A stretch of 64,000 bases of DNA from JAKPQD01 sp029572965 (GCA_035374585.1 DAOSPF010000004.1:1-64000); one strand, 5' to 3'. Shown: positions 1-8,782, counted from the stretch's first letter. The notes: generated from the letters alone by a model not told the origin. Made by a program: numbers and translations.

Positions 1-1838
1 TCCCAGTTTTGTTGGCCCATCAATACCGGGACACACAAGAGGCAAATAGCAGTGATGCCTCCGGCTTTCAAAACCGATGGTATTTTGTCGGATAGCATTT
101 CGTATAATGCAGCAACCCCAATGCCAATCCAGATAGCAAATGCATAAAATGAACCTGTATAAGCATAATCACGTTCGCGAGGCTGGTATGGGGTTTGGTT
201 CAGATAAAGGACAATGGCTAAACCTGTAAAGAAGAACAATAACATAACAACTGAGAAGTCTTTTTTGTCTTTCTTGAGCTGATACCAAAGCCCTATAATA
301 CCTAAAATAAGAGGTAAGAAAAAATAAGTATTGCGGCCTTTATTGTTTTTCATAGAATCGGGGAGCTTATCTTGAGGGCCTAAAAAGATTTCATCTATAA
401 ACTTAATGCCGCTTATCCAGTTACCTTTAGTGGGTTCACCTGCACCTTGTATATCATTTTGGCGTCCTACAAAGTTCCACATGAAATAACGGATATACAT
501 GAAATTTACCTGGTAACGGAAGAAAAACAACAAATTTTCTGAGAATGTAGGTTTCATAATGGTTGTAGGTTCACCTTTTTGGTTTTGCGTCTGAATAGGT
601 ACACCTTTTACTTTGCCCCAGTATTCATAGGCGCTTTGATGCGATTGTTCAGAGCTGTACATACGAGGGAAAATTGTTAAAAACCTCTCGTCATATTTGT
701 ATTCAGGTTTATGGTTGGTAATTTCATACCTTCCGTTGATAGGGGTGTAAGTAGGTTTGCCATTTTCTTCCATCCCCAAAATAGGGGTATTGTAATATGG
801 GCCCGAGAATAAAGGCCTGTCGCCATACTGCTCGCGGTTGAGGTAAGAAAGCAGCGAAAACATATTTTCAGGGTCGTTTTCGTCCAGCGGGGTATTGGCC
901 GAGGAGCGGATAACAACCATTGCTACCGAAGAGTAGCCAATAAGGATAACAGAAAGCATTAGCAATGCAGTATTAAGTACCACTTTGCGTTTTTTATAGG
1001 TGTACCACAAGCCCCAAGCTAATAAAACAACCAAGGCTACCAGGTAAAAGAATACTCCAGAGAAGTAAGGTAGCCCAAAGCCATTAACAAACAAAAGCTC
1101 AAATTTTGAAGCCAAAACAATCAAACCTGTAATCACACCATACATCACACCTGCCAGGATGGCAATAGAAACTAATGAAGTAATAATTATACCTTTAGTT
1201 GTAACAGGGTATTTTTTGAAATAATAAACAAAAACAATAGCAGGTATTGCCAAGAGGTTCAAAAGGTGTACCCCTATAGAAAGCCCCATCAGATAGGCTA
1301 TGAGGATTAACCACCTGTTGGCATGTTTATCATCGGCCTGGTCTTCCCATTTCAATACTGCCCAAAATACAAGGGCTGTAAACAATGACGATGAAGCATA
1401 TACTTCTGCCTCAACCGCAGAGAACCAAAATGAATCAGAAAAAGTAAAAGCCAATGCTCCTACTAAGCCTGACCCCAAAACAGCGATTGTTTTGCCTGTG
1501 GTATAATTTCCGTCTTTGATTAATAATTTGCGACCCAGGTGAGTAATAGTCCAAAAAAGAAACAAGATGGTGAGCCCACTTGCCAATGCAGACCAACTAT
1601 TCATCCATATTGCTACTTTAGTTACATCGCCTCCGGCAAATAAAGTGAAGAACCGCCCGATAATCATAAACAAATAGGCTCCCGGAGGGTGCCCAACTTC
1701 AAGTTTAAATGCAGTAGAGATAAATTCGCCGCAATCCCAGAAACTGGCTGTTGGTTCCATAGTCAAAAGATACACCGCTGTAGCTATAGCAAATGTAACC
1801 CATGCAATAATGCTGTTAAATAATTTAAATTGCTTCAT
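1..1838 (-). CDS. DUF2723 family multi-spanning membrane protein (3' end outside window)
   Basis: A large polytopic membrane protein whose C-terminus runs off the left edge; about 612 codons are visible. The N-terminus has the hallmark DUF2723 block (MEPTASFWDCGEFI, about residues 27-40), followed by many hydrophobic helices. DUF2723 proteins are widespread in Bacteroidota, usually about 1000 residues, and resemble GT-C (dolichyl-phosphate-mannose type) glycosyltransferases; membership of that fold is family knowledge and the substrate is unknown. The ATG at 1836-1838 is preceded by AAGGA, which supports this start. The gene appears monocistronic, with 417 bp of non-coding DNA upstream. Confidence 0.85.
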   Translation of the reverse strand, partial: MKQFKLFNSIIAWVTFAIATAVYLLTMEPTASFWDCGEFISTAFKLEVGHPPGAYLFMIIGRFFTLFAGGDVTKVAIWMNSWSALASGLTILFLFWTITHLGRKLLIKDGNYTTGKTIAVLGSGLVGALAFTFSDSFWFSAVEAEVYASSSLFTALVFWAVLKWEDQADDKHANRWLILIAYLMGLSIGVHLLNLLAIPAIVFVYYFKKYPVTTKGIIITSLVSIAILAGVMYGVITGLIVLASKFELLFVNGFGLPYFSGVFFYLVALVVLLAWGLWYTYKKRKVVLNTALLMLSVILIGYSSVAMVVIRSSANTPLDENDPENMFSLLSYLNREQYGDRPLFSGPYYNTPILGMEENGKPTYTPINGRYEITNHKPEYKYDERFLTIFPRMYSSEQSHQSAYEYWGKVKGVPIQTQNQKGEPTTIMKPTFSENLLFFFRYQVNFMYIRYFMWNFVGRQNDIQGAGEPTKGNWISGIKFIDEIFLGPQDKLPDSMKNNKGRNTYFFLPLILGIIGLWYQLKKDKKDFSVVMLLFFFTGLAIVLYLNQTPYQPRERDYAYTGSFYAFAIWIGIGVAALYEMLSDKIPSVLKAGGITAICLLCVPVLMGQQNW

Positions 1839-2255
1839 TATTTGTCCTTGTTAGATTTTGTGCATACTTGTTTGCAAATAAAAATTTTTGTAAAAACAAA
1901 ATTTTGCCCAAAGTAAGACAATTTTTGCAAAACACATTTAATGACCTGCAAAATTGTTGCTTTTTTAACCTTGTTTAAGAATAGCCCAAAGGAAAAAGGG
2001 GAAAGACATAAAAAAAGTTGTATTATAAGGCCTGCCGCGTAAGCAGTAGAGCTATGTTTTATTATTGCTGGTTTGATAAAGTAAAACTTTGAATAATAAT
2101 ATAATTAGCAGCAACATAGTTGCGATTTATTTGTAAATATATGATGTTGATGTAGAAAGGTGCGTAGCACCGGTACATATCGCCACTACCTGGCTTTGTA
2201 TATACTGTCCATTTTTACAAATATCTCGCCGCCACGCGGCTAAGAATAGTATTTA
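1839..2255. other. Intergenic region, no gene seen
   Basis: A 417 bp gap between the HIT gene and the DUF2723 gene, both on the minus strand. It has no convincing reading frame. The right half holds three short hairpins described separately (2111-2240). The left half, next to the DUF2723 start, is very A/T-rich and probably carries that gene's promoter, but no full -33/-7 pair could be picked out. Confidence 0.6.
2111..2240. repeat. Cluster of three short 5-3-5 hairpins, likely dispersed intergenic repeat
   Basis: Three perfect small palindromes share one design, 5 bp arms around a 3 nt loop: GCAAC-ATA-GTTGC (2111-2123), GGTGC-GTA-GCACC (2159-2171) and GCCGC-CAC-GCGGC (2228-2240). The linkers contain similar words such as TTTGTAAATAT and TTACAAATAT. 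GC-rich palindromes embedded in AT-rich linkers are typical of dispersed non-coding repeats. Only this one cluster is seen in the window. Confidence 0.5.
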
Positions 2256-2654
2256 CTACCTCCATGCTTTATTTATTGCCAGGGCAATTTCTTCAAATTC
2301 TTCTTTTGTGAGTTTTAGCTTGGGATTGGCAAAGTTCATATCTTGCATGCCTGTAATAATGGGTATTAAATGTATATGGGCATGTGGCACTTCAAGACCA
2401 ATAACTGTTAGCCCAACACGTTGACACTTTACTACTTTTTCAATGGCTTTTGCTGTACGTTTTGAAAATACCATCATTTTTTCGAGCAATGCATCGTCAA
2501 TATCAAACAGGTAGTCCACCTCTTTTTTAGGCACTACCAGCGTGTGCCCTTTTATCAGGGGGTTAATGTCAAGGAATGCAAAAAAGTTGTCGTCTTCAGC
2601 TACCTTGTAGCTTGGTATTTCACCTGCAATGATGCGCGAAAATATAGTTGCCAT
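2256..2654 (-). CDS. HIT family hydrolase (histidine triad protein)
   Basis: 132 residues, the usual length of a stand-alone HIT (HINT-type) protein. The histidine triad HAHIH lies at 91-95 and the supporting His37 is in KGHTLVVPK. Family members hydrolyse nucleoside phosphoramidates or related nucleotidyl compounds in the cytoplasm; the natural substrate here is not known. The N-terminal IFSRIIAGEIPSYKVAED block is typical of bacterial HINT proteins. It lies 299 bp downstream of ychF on the same strand and is probably transcribed separately. Confidence 0.93.
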   Translation of the reverse strand: MATIFSRIIAGEIPSYKVAEDDNFFAFLDINPLIKGHTLVVPKKEVDYLFDIDDALLEKMMVFSKRTAKAIEKVVKCQRVGLTVIGLEVPHAHIHLIPIITGMQDMNFANPKLKLTKEEFEEIALAINKAWR

Positions 2655-2953
2655 AAATTCTGTTTATAATTTATTAATCAAAAATAAAAAGAATTAGACA
2701 GTTTCTGAACAGCAAGTTTATTAAATTTTCAAATTATTCTTATCTAATTTGAGGGGCTGATATATGGGTATTTATTGGATATTGTTTTTCCTTGTTTTGA
2801 GGGTTATGACCGTATTTTAGAAACACTCATACAATACTTACTAAGGCTCTTATAGCGTTTAGTTTTAATATCTGAAAGCAGTTACAAACTTTAAAAAAGT
2901 TTTAGTTGTGAGCCCGTATAGGTTGTCCTAATTAGAAAGTATGGGAGTTTTCG
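2655..2953. other. Intergenic region, nothing recognised
   Basis: 299 bp between ychF and the HIT gene. Short, scattered stop-rich frames only. No strong hairpin and no complete promoter pair were found. Confidence 0.5.
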
Positions 2954-4057
2954 TTACACATTAAACCTAAAGTGCATAATGTCGCCATCTTGTACCACGT
3001 ATTCTTTTCCTTCAATAGATAATTTTCCGGCTTCTTTGCATGCAGCTTCAGAGCCTAAGGTAACATAGTCATTGTATTTGATTACCTCAGCACGGATAAA
3101 GCCTTTTTCAAAGTCGCTATGGATAACGCCGGCGGCTTGTGGGGCTTTGGTCCCGCGGATATAAGTCCAGGCCCTTGTTTCGTCAGCCCCGGTAGTGAAG
3201 AATGTTTCGAGGTTAAGAAGTTTATATGCTGATTTGATAAGCCTTGCAACGCCTGATTCTTCTAATCCCAGTTCGTCCAGGAACATCTTGCGTTCTTCGT
3301 AGGTGTCAAATTCGGCAATCTCCGATTCTGTTTTGGCAGCAACAATTAGTACCTCTGCATTTTCGTTTTTTACGGCTTCTTTGACCATGTCAACATATTT
3401 GTTGCCTTTTATAACAGCTTTTTCATCTACATTGCATACATACAATACAGGTTTATCTGTAAGCAAAAACAGGTCATTAGCCAGTTTCTGGTCTTCTTTG
3501 TTGTCAAGTTTAACCACGCGGGCACTTTGGCCATGCAACAATACTTCTTTATATTGAAGGAGTATTTCCAGTAATCGTTTAGCCTGTTTGTCCCCTCCGG
3601 TCTGTGCTTGTTTTTGCACTTTAGCTATGCGGCTTTCAACAGTTTCAAGGTCTTTAAGCTGAAGTTCCATATCAATGATTTCCTTATCTCTGACCGGGTT
3701 GATAGATCCATCAACATGGGTTACATTTTCATCGTCAAAGCAACGTAAAACATGAATGATTGCATCAGTTTCACGAATATTGGCCAAAAATTTGTTCCCC
3801 AACCCTTCGCCTTTGCTTGCCCCTTTTACAAGACCCGCAATGTCAACAATTTCAACAGTTGTAGGAACAATCCTTGCGGGTTTGTCTATCTCGGCCAGTT
3901 TAGTCAAACGCTCATCAGGGACAGTAATCACCCCAACGTTGGGTTCAATGGTGCAAAACGGAAAATTTGCAGCTTGGGCTTTTGCATTGGACAAACAGTT
4001 AAAAAGAGTTGATTTACCAACGTTTGGCAAACCTACTATGCCACATTGTAATGCCAT
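2954..4057 (-). CDS. ychF: Ribosome-binding ATPase YchF (Obg-like)
   Basis: A 367-residue P-loop ATPase of the Obg family. G1 is GLPNVGKST (9-17) and G3 DIAGLVKGA (72-80); the G4 position reads NVDE instead of NKxD, the change that gives YchF/OLA1 proteins their preference for ATP over GTP. A C-terminal TGS domain ends in QDGDIMHFRFNV, the standard YchF ending. It is a conserved cytosolic protein that binds the ribosome and has been linked to oxidative-stress responses. A -7 type element (TATCTTTG) sits about 20 bp upstream of the start. Confidence 0.97.
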   Translation of the reverse strand: MALQCGIVGLPNVGKSTLFNCLSNAKAQAANFPFCTIEPNVGVITVPDERLTKLAEIDKPARIVPTTVEIVDIAGLVKGASKGEGLGNKFLANIRETDAIIHVLRCFDDENVTHVDGSINPVRDKEIIDMELQLKDLETVESRIAKVQKQAQTGGDKQAKRLLEILLQYKEVLLHGQSARVVKLDNKEDQKLANDLFLLTDKPVLYVCNVDEKAVIKGNKYVDMVKEAVKNENAEVLIVAAKTESEIAEFDTYEERKMFLDELGLEESGVARLIKSAYKLLNLETFFTTGADETRAWTYIRGTKAPQAAGVIHSDFEKGFIRAEVIKYNDYVTLGSEAACKEAGKLSIEGKEYVVQDGDIMHFRFNV

Positions 4058-4077
4058 ACTAATTATAATTAAGGGTG

Positions 4078-4085
4078 CAAAGATA
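4078..4085 (-). promoter_or_regulatory. Probable -7 element for ychF
   Basis: On the minus strand these bases read TATCTTTG, an exact match to the Bacteroidota -7 consensus TAnnTTTG, 21 bases before the ychF ATG. No good -33 TTG lies at the expected distance, so this is a partial match. Confidence 0.5.
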
Positions 4086-4108
4086 ATCCGAAAAATTACT
4101 TTGTATTT

Positions 4109-4140
4109 CGATTAAGCATTTTTAATGCTTAATTTGGGTT
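4109..4140 (-). repeat. REP-like palindromic element, copy 1
   Basis: Read on the minus strand this is AACCCAAATTAAGCATT followed by AAAAATGCTTAATCG. The internal inverted repeat ATTAAGCATT/AATGCTTAAT forms a hairpin. A 32 nt copy with a single difference lies on the plus strand at 32149-32180. Both sit in intergenic DNA. Confidence 0.65.
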
Positions 4141-4233
4141 TAAAGATTAAAAGAGCATTCTAAAAGAGATAGAACTACAAATAGATACAAAAGACGACTG
4201 TGTGAAATTAGAAAAATGCTGATTATTTAGAAA

Positions 4234-4716
4234 TTACTTTATCTCTTTGAGAAACACCACCCTGTCTTTGTCGATGCCAGAATAATTCTTTACTACATTA
4301 ATGCCGTTGCTGTCTGGTTGGCCAAGTAAGGTCATTCCTATTTTGTTTTTATGAAAACTAACCGATTTGAAGTTTGTTGGGGTGGTAATGGCTTTTAGTT
4401 TCTTTATCCCTTTTTGCTTAGCAATATTAATAAAGTGTTCATACAGCATTTGTCCATAACCCTGACGCTGGCATGATTCTCTGACTCCCAAAAGATGGAC
4501 ATAGGCTACACTTTCGGTTTGGGAAAAGAACCCGAACAAATAGGCTATAACCTGGCCTTTTTCTTTGATAACAAAAGCTGTATTGCCAAATTCATAGACT
4601 AAATAAGGGTGATGAAGGTACAATGTTCGGTCACTACCCCAAAAATCGACAATATCCCGGGTTATTTCGTTGAAGTCGTCCATGGTACAAGGCAATATGA
4701 GGGTTTTCTTCTTCAT
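4234..4716 (-). CDS. GNAT family N-acetyltransferase
   Basis: 160 residues with the GNAT acetyl-CoA binding motif A, VHLLGVRESCQRQGYGQMLY (about 93-112), including the RQGYGQ pyrophosphate loop. C-terminally there is a hydrophobic segment with an N-x-x-S-x-x-F-H-x-K pattern typical of motif B. Acceptor substrate unknown. It is the last gene of the ricT-gldH-trmB-ATL-GNAT run, 11 bp after the alkyltransferase-like gene, so it is almost certainly co-transcribed. Confidence 0.88.
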   Translation of the reverse strand: MKKKTLILPCTMDDFNEITRDIVDFWGSDRTLYLHHPYLVYEFGNTAFVIKEKGQVIAYLFGFFSQTESVAYVHLLGVRESCQRQGYGQMLYEHFINIAKQKGIKKLKAITTPTNFKSVSFHKNKIGMTLLGQPDSNGINVVKNYSGIDKDRVVFLKEIK

Positions 4717-4727
4717 GGCTTATAAAT

Positions 4728-5057
4728 TTATTTAAGTTCAACAGAAGGATTCCAAAAAAGCTTGTCAAAGTTGACAATGTGGTCGTTGGTAATCTCTACG
4801 CCTTCATTCTCAAGCAATTGCTGCATTATTGAAGGGTTCCCAAAATGATGTTTGCCGCTAAGCATCCCATTGCGGTTAACAACGCGATGGGCAGGGATAA
4901 ACTCTTCGAGGTGATGACAGTTGTTCAGCGCCCAGCCTACCATTCGGGACGATTGCGGAGAGCCTATGAAACGGGCTATTGCTCCGTATGTCGTAACTCT
5001 TCCATGAGGCACAAGCTTTGTAACATTATATACTTTCTGAAAGAAGCTGTCGGTCAT
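4728..5057 (-). CDS. Alkyltransferase-like protein (ATL, MGMT-related, no catalytic Cys)
   Basis: 109 residues from the chosen ATG. The fold is that of the C-terminal O6-alkylguanine-DNA alkyltransferase domain: VPHGRVTTYGAIAR contacts DNA, and the usual PCHRV active site reads PAHRVV, so the alkyl-acceptor cysteine is Ala. This is the signature of ATL proteins, which bind O6-alkylguanine lesions and hand them to nucleotide excision repair. Starting at ATG 5057 gives the family's normal length (about 100-110); an in-frame TTG at 5075 would add six residues. It overlaps the 3' end of trmB by 32 bp, indicating translational coupling. Confidence 0.88.
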   Translation of the reverse strand: MTDSFFQKVYNVTKLVPHGRVTTYGAIARFIGSPQSSRMVGWALNNCHHLEEFIPAHRVVNRNGMLSGKHHFGNPSIMQQLLENEGVEITNDHIVNFDKLFWNPSVELK

Positions 5058-5754
5058 ACGTTTGGTCGATATCAATAATCTCTTGCTGTAGCAATTGGAA
5101 TTGAAGGTAAGTTATTTTTTTTGTTTTTTGTATGAAAAGTTTTTCGTAGTGGGTAGTTACGCCATAAGTCAACTGGCTGTATGGGCTGTTATACAGGTCA
5201 TCGGTAGCTACTTTAAGCGGCAACTGGTTATGCTCAATAACCGCTTTGGTGTATTTGTGCAGAAAAAGGCTGTCAGTTTTTAGGTGTATTATGCCTTGCG
5301 GCTTTAAGAAATTTTTGTAGCGGTTGAGAAACGAAGGGGCTGTAAGCCTTTTGCGCCTGCGGTTGCTTTGCATTTGAGGGTCTGGAAAGGTAACCCAAAT
5401 TTCGTCCACTTCGTCTTTACTGAAAAACGATTCGATAAATTCGATGCGGGTACGGACAAAGTAAACATTTGTAAGCCCTTTTTCAAGGGCTTGTTTGGCG
5501 CCAACCCACATTCGGTTGCCTTTAATGTCTATCCCGATGAAGTTTTTGTCAGGATATATTTGTGCCAGGGCAACTACATATTCGCCTTTGCCGCATCCCA
5601 ATTCAAGGATAATAGGATTATTGTTTCTGAAAATATCTTTGTGCCAGGTTCCTTTTACCGCGTGGTCTTTTTGGTACACCTGGTTATAATCAGCTTCAAT
5701 CACGTGCTGAAATGTATGCAATTCGGCAAACCTCCTGAGTTTGTCCTTCCCCAT
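5026..5754 (-). CDS. trmB: tRNA (guanine-N7)-methyltransferase TrmB
   Basis: 242 residues. The SAM-binding motif LELGCGKGEY lies at about 50-59, followed by acidic FIGIDIKG. The TrmB-specific TFPDPQ motif comes before a basic stretch (RRRKR) and LKTDS. The enzyme methylates G46 in the tRNA variable loop using S-adenosylmethionine. It follows gldH by 12 bp and overlaps the alkyltransferase-like gene, in one operon. Confidence 0.95.
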   Translation of the reverse strand: MGKDKLRRFAELHTFQHVIEADYNQVYQKDHAVKGTWHKDIFRNNNPIILELGCGKGEYVVALAQIYPDKNFIGIDIKGNRMWVGAKQALEKGLTNVYFVRTRIEFIESFFSKDEVDEIWVTFPDPQMQSNRRRKRLTAPSFLNRYKNFLKPQGIIHLKTDSLFLHKYTKAVIEHNQLPLKVATDDLYNSPYSQLTYGVTTHYEKLFIQKTKKITYLQFQLLQQEIIDIDQTYDRQLLSESI

Positions 5755-5766
5755 AAATAGTAATTG

Positions 5767-6234
5767 TTATTGCTTTGATTTTTCAATGATGATGCCAACA
5801 TCAATAATTCCTTCCAGCTCATTCTCGCGCATGCCGTGAGTTACATAAAACATGTATTTCCCGTTTTGCGAAAAACGGACAGCCTTCTTGTACCCCAATT
5901 TAATGTTTTTGATATCCGAAAGGCCTTTGCCAATCCAGCGCCCTTTTGCATCTGCGAGGTTATATTCCAGGGTGTCTATAATTTTATTACCATTGGGGGC
6001 CATGGTAGTAACAAAAAGGTAGATATTGCTATACTTGTAGTTGCCTGAGTGCCTCAGGTTGAAATAAACGTTACTGGGTGAAACGGTGTCATTATTGATG
6101 TATTCAAACCGGCATTTGTTCGAAATTTTCCACTTGCTGTCTGCAATAGAAAAATTTTGAACATATTGCTCTCTGTTTACACAGCTTAACACTGTTAAAA
6201 CAACTAAAACTAAAAGGCTAAGCTTTGTTTTCAT
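5767..6234 (-). CDS. gldH: Gliding motility lipoprotein GldH
   Basis: 155 residues with a lipoprotein signal: MKTKLSLLVLVVLTVLSC, Cys18 being the predicted lipidation site. Length, NLRHSGNYKYSNIYLF-type core and position directly after ricT match GldH, a lipoprotein needed for gliding and T9SS function in Flavobacterium. The start is at 6234 because only there does a signal peptide begin. The same frame is open a further 92 codons upstream inside ricT, but that stretch is the low-complexity ricT tail read out of frame. It overlaps ricT by 17 bp. Confidence 0.88.
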   Translation of the reverse strand: MKTKLSLLVLVVLTVLSCVNREQYVQNFSIADSKWKISNKCRFEYINNDTVSPSNVYFNLRHSGNYKYSNIYLFVTTMAPNGNKIIDTLEYNLADAKGRWIGKGLSDIKNIKLGYKKAVRFSQNGKYMFYVTHGMRENELEGIIDVGIIIEKSKQ

Positions 6235-7510
6235 TGGGCTTTTGCTGATTGTTCTGTTTGTTTTGTCTATTAGGGTTGTTCTGAAATTTTGGTCGGTTTG
6301 CCCCCCCCGGATTATTTGGCCTATTAGCATTTTCTGGGTTGTTCTGCCTGTTGTTGGCGCTGTTTGGTTTGTTAGGCCTATTTTTTTGAAACTGTTGCTT
6401 GTCTTTCTTTTTCTTATCGTCAAAACGGGTAAGGCTGTCTTGTCCGACCACATTGGCGTAATCAAGCTCCTCGATAACCGGAACAGCGCCCTGAGGTTTA
6501 AGTTCTTCACTATCTAACTTTACTTTAATACCTTTTTTATTAGATTCAATGGTTTCAAAAACTTTTTCGACAGAAAGGGCAATAAAATTGGTTTGTTCGT
6601 TTTTGTTTAGTGCATACCACATCACTCGTCTGAATACATCAGTTTTTTGGTGATATGCAGGGCCTTCGGCGGTTTCCAAAACAATGTTGGTGTCCGGGAA
6701 GTCTTTTTGGGCATCGAGGTAAGCATCGAGCTCATAGTTGAGGCAGCACTTGAGCTTACCACACTGCCCGGCCAGTTTTTGGGGGTTGAGCGAAAGGTCT
6801 TGGTAGCGGGCTGCATTAGTTGATACAGATACGAAGTTGTTTATCCATGTCGAACAGCAAAGTTCGCGCCCACAAGGGCCAATACCTCCAATACGTCCGG
6901 CTTCCTGGCGTGCCCCAATCTGCTTCATCTCTATACGTACACGAAATTCTTCGGCCAAAACCTTGATCAGTTCCCGAAAGTCAACACGTTCGTCGGCTAT
7001 ATAGTAAAAGATGGCCTTTGACCTGTCACCCTGGTACTCAACATCTCCAATTTTCATGTTAAGATTTAGAGAGTCGCTTATTTTACGGGCTTTTAACATG
7101 GTACTTTCTTCTAAGCTAATAGATTCGTACCATTTGTCAATGTCTGTTTGTTTTGCCTTACGATAAAGCTTGCGATAATCTCCATTTTCTGTACGTACCT
7201 TATAACGCTTGATTTGTTGGCGTACCTGCTCGCCAACAAGCGACACAATGCCTATATCGTGGCCTGGCGATGCTTCAACGGCAACAATGTCACCTTGTTT
7301 AATTTCTAAGCCATTGACATTGCGGTAAAAACCTTTGCGGGTGTTTTTAAAACGCACTTCTACAACATCGTAAGGAATAAGGCCTTGAGGTAAGTCGTAT
7401 GCCCAGTTGTATGTATTTAGTTTTGAACATGGCGAAGGGTTGCATTTGAAGGTTTCCATGTTATCATTTACAACTTCAGAACAACCCCGTAATATGATAT
7501 CTTTTTGCAT
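6218..7510 (-). CDS. ricT: PSP1/RicT-domain protein with Asn/Pro-rich tail
   Basis: 430 residues. The PSP1 C-terminal domain (about 165-260) carries the conserved cysteines in PCGRELCCS (213, 218, 219) and GQCGKLKCC (250, 255, 256). In Bacillus the RicT homologue works with RicA and RicF, binds Fe-S clusters and affects RNA maturation; in Bacteroidota ricT is commonly found upstream of gldH. The last 60 or so residues are a low-complexity Asn/Pro/Gln/Lys tail. A run of eight G in this tail (6301-6308, minus strand) is a possible slippage site. First gene of the operon. Confidence 0.9.
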   Translation of the reverse strand: MQKDIILRGCSEVVNDNMETFKCNPSPCSKLNTYNWAYDLPQGLIPYDVVEVRFKNTRKGFYRNVNGLEIKQGDIVAVEASPGHDIGIVSLVGEQVRQQIKRYKVRTENGDYRKLYRKAKQTDIDKWYESISLEESTMLKARKISDSLNLNMKIGDVEYQGDRSKAIFYYIADERVDFRELIKVLAEEFRVRIEMKQIGARQEAGRIGGIGPCGRELCCSTWINNFVSVSTNAARYQDLSLNPQKLAGQCGKLKCCLNYELDAYLDAQKDFPDTNIVLETAEGPAYHQKTDVFRRVMWYALNKNEQTNFIALSVEKVFETIESNKKGIKVKLDSEELKPQGAVPVIEELDYANVVGQDSLTRFDDKKKKDKQQFQKNRPNKPNSANNRQNNPENANRPNNPGGANRPKFQNNPNRQNKQNNQQKPNENKA

Positions 7511-7642
7511 AAAATTCTATTTAGTGTTACGAAGCAAGAACCAAGAGCTAAGAAAAAAGCTGATTGGTAAGATTTTACTCCATGAACAAAGTAATAACCG
7601 ATTTGATTAAAAAATCTGACAAATCTAATTATTATTTTAATA

Positions 7643-7683
7643 AATGAGGGAGCATATATAAGATTTATACATACTCCCTCATT
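7643..7683. terminator. Long hairpin 3' of the CBM9-like gene
   Basis: AATGAGGGAG (7643-7652) pairs perfectly with CTCCCTCATT (7674-7683), and the arms extend imperfectly inwards. It lies 41 bp beyond the stop of the minus-strand CBM9-like gene. The U-tract is interrupted (TTTATT), so it may be a terminator or a 3'-end stabiliser. Confidence 0.6.
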
Positions 7684-7724
7684 AGTAAATTAGCAATAAA
7701 TGTTGAAGAAAATTATTCTGGCGG

Positions 7725-8735
7725 CTATTTTACAATAACTTTCGAGCAAAATTGAGCCCCTCCGTTTGACATTCGGACAAAATAGAGGCCTTGTCTTGAA
7801 TTGGGGACTTTAATCTCATCTGTAGCCAGGCTGCCAGATTTATAAATTGATTTTGCTATCACTACTTTTCCGGTAATATCCAATACTTCTGCTTTCCAAG
7901 TACCAGTATTACTGTTTACTAAAGAAATATTGATGCTTTTTGATGCAGGTTCCCATGAACATCTTAAATTATCGCCACTTGTGATTGAGCTTTTAACATC
8001 AGTTTGGTTAGAATCATTCAATAATATCACGCTTCCAAAATATGATGCGTTTATCCAACTAACGTTTTTATCAGCACCTGCAATAGCTACAGAACCAAAC
8101 ATACTTTCACGCGTTGAGCCATTGTCATTATCGTTGTATGCAACTGACATTCCCATTATTTTGTTGAGTCCAAGAGTTACAGGTGTATTATTCCCTCCGT
8201 AAACATAAGTATTGTCAAAAACTTTTATACCTACTTCCCATAAATAGACATTTTCAGAAATGGTGTCATATACACTAACTACATCATTTTTAAATAAGTG
8301 ATTAACCCTGTCAGTGCCTAAATCGCATACATCACCATTGGCCGCAATATGATAGGCAAATGCATTGAAGTTGTATTGATGGTCACCGCCTGAGCGGTCT
8401 TCGTCCAGAAATATTTCAATACAATCAAAGTTATGAATATTGTTACAGTTGCCCGGATACTTTGGGTAGTGCTTGTCATCAGTAATTTCTACCAGGAAGT
8501 ATAGTTGTTCAGGAGTCCATACAACTTTATATTTACCGCTAAAGTCGGCATCATTGGTTTTTGAGCCAATCCACGTTTGGTCAATTTTAGCCCAAGGGGC
8601 TTTTTCCCAACAGGCATCAGAGCCATTGGCATCAACAACTGGCGCAACATCTGCTTTTACAGCTTTATAACTTTGTGCATTTATAGAAAATATGCTTAAT
8701 ATAAAAAGAGCGGAGATAAGAATTGTTTTTTTCAT
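7725..8735 (-). CDS. Secreted CBM9-like protein with T9SS sorting domain
   Basis: 336 residues. A signal peptide ends near INAQ (about 21). Residues about 25-240 resemble the carbohydrate-binding family 9-like (DOMON-related) beta-sandwich: VVDANGSDACWEKAPW at the start, LYFLVEITDDKHYP and FDCIEIFLDEDRSG in the core. The last 80 residues are a T9SS type A sorting domain (LRCSWEPASKSINI, LDITGKVV, GLYFVRMSNG, KVIVK). Predicted to be exported by the type IX system and held at the cell surface or released. The ligand is unknown. A TAACTTTG -7 element lies 48 bp upstream. Confidence 0.82.
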   Translation of the reverse strand: MKKTILISALFILSIFSINAQSYKAVKADVAPVVDANGSDACWEKAPWAKIDQTWIGSKTNDADFSGKYKVVWTPEQLYFLVEITDDKHYPKYPGNCNNIHNFDCIEIFLDEDRSGGDHQYNFNAFAYHIAANGDVCDLGTDRVNHLFKNDVVSVYDTISENVYLWEVGIKVFDNTYVYGGNNTPVTLGLNKIMGMSVAYNDNDNGSTRESMFGSVAIAGADKNVSWINASYFGSVILLNDSNQTDVKSSITSGDNLRCSWEPASKSINISLVNSNTGTWKAEVLDITGKVVIAKSIYKSGSLATDEIKVPNSRQGLYFVRMSNGGAQFCSKVIVK

Positions 8736-8782
8736 TATAGTTTTATTAGTTGCCCAAAAATAAAGAATAGGATTAATCGGGG

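Noticed and set aside
5767..6510. A 247-codon frame that would give gldH a 92-residue extension
   Set aside because: The extension is the ricT tail in another frame. A clear lipoprotein signal starts at 6234.
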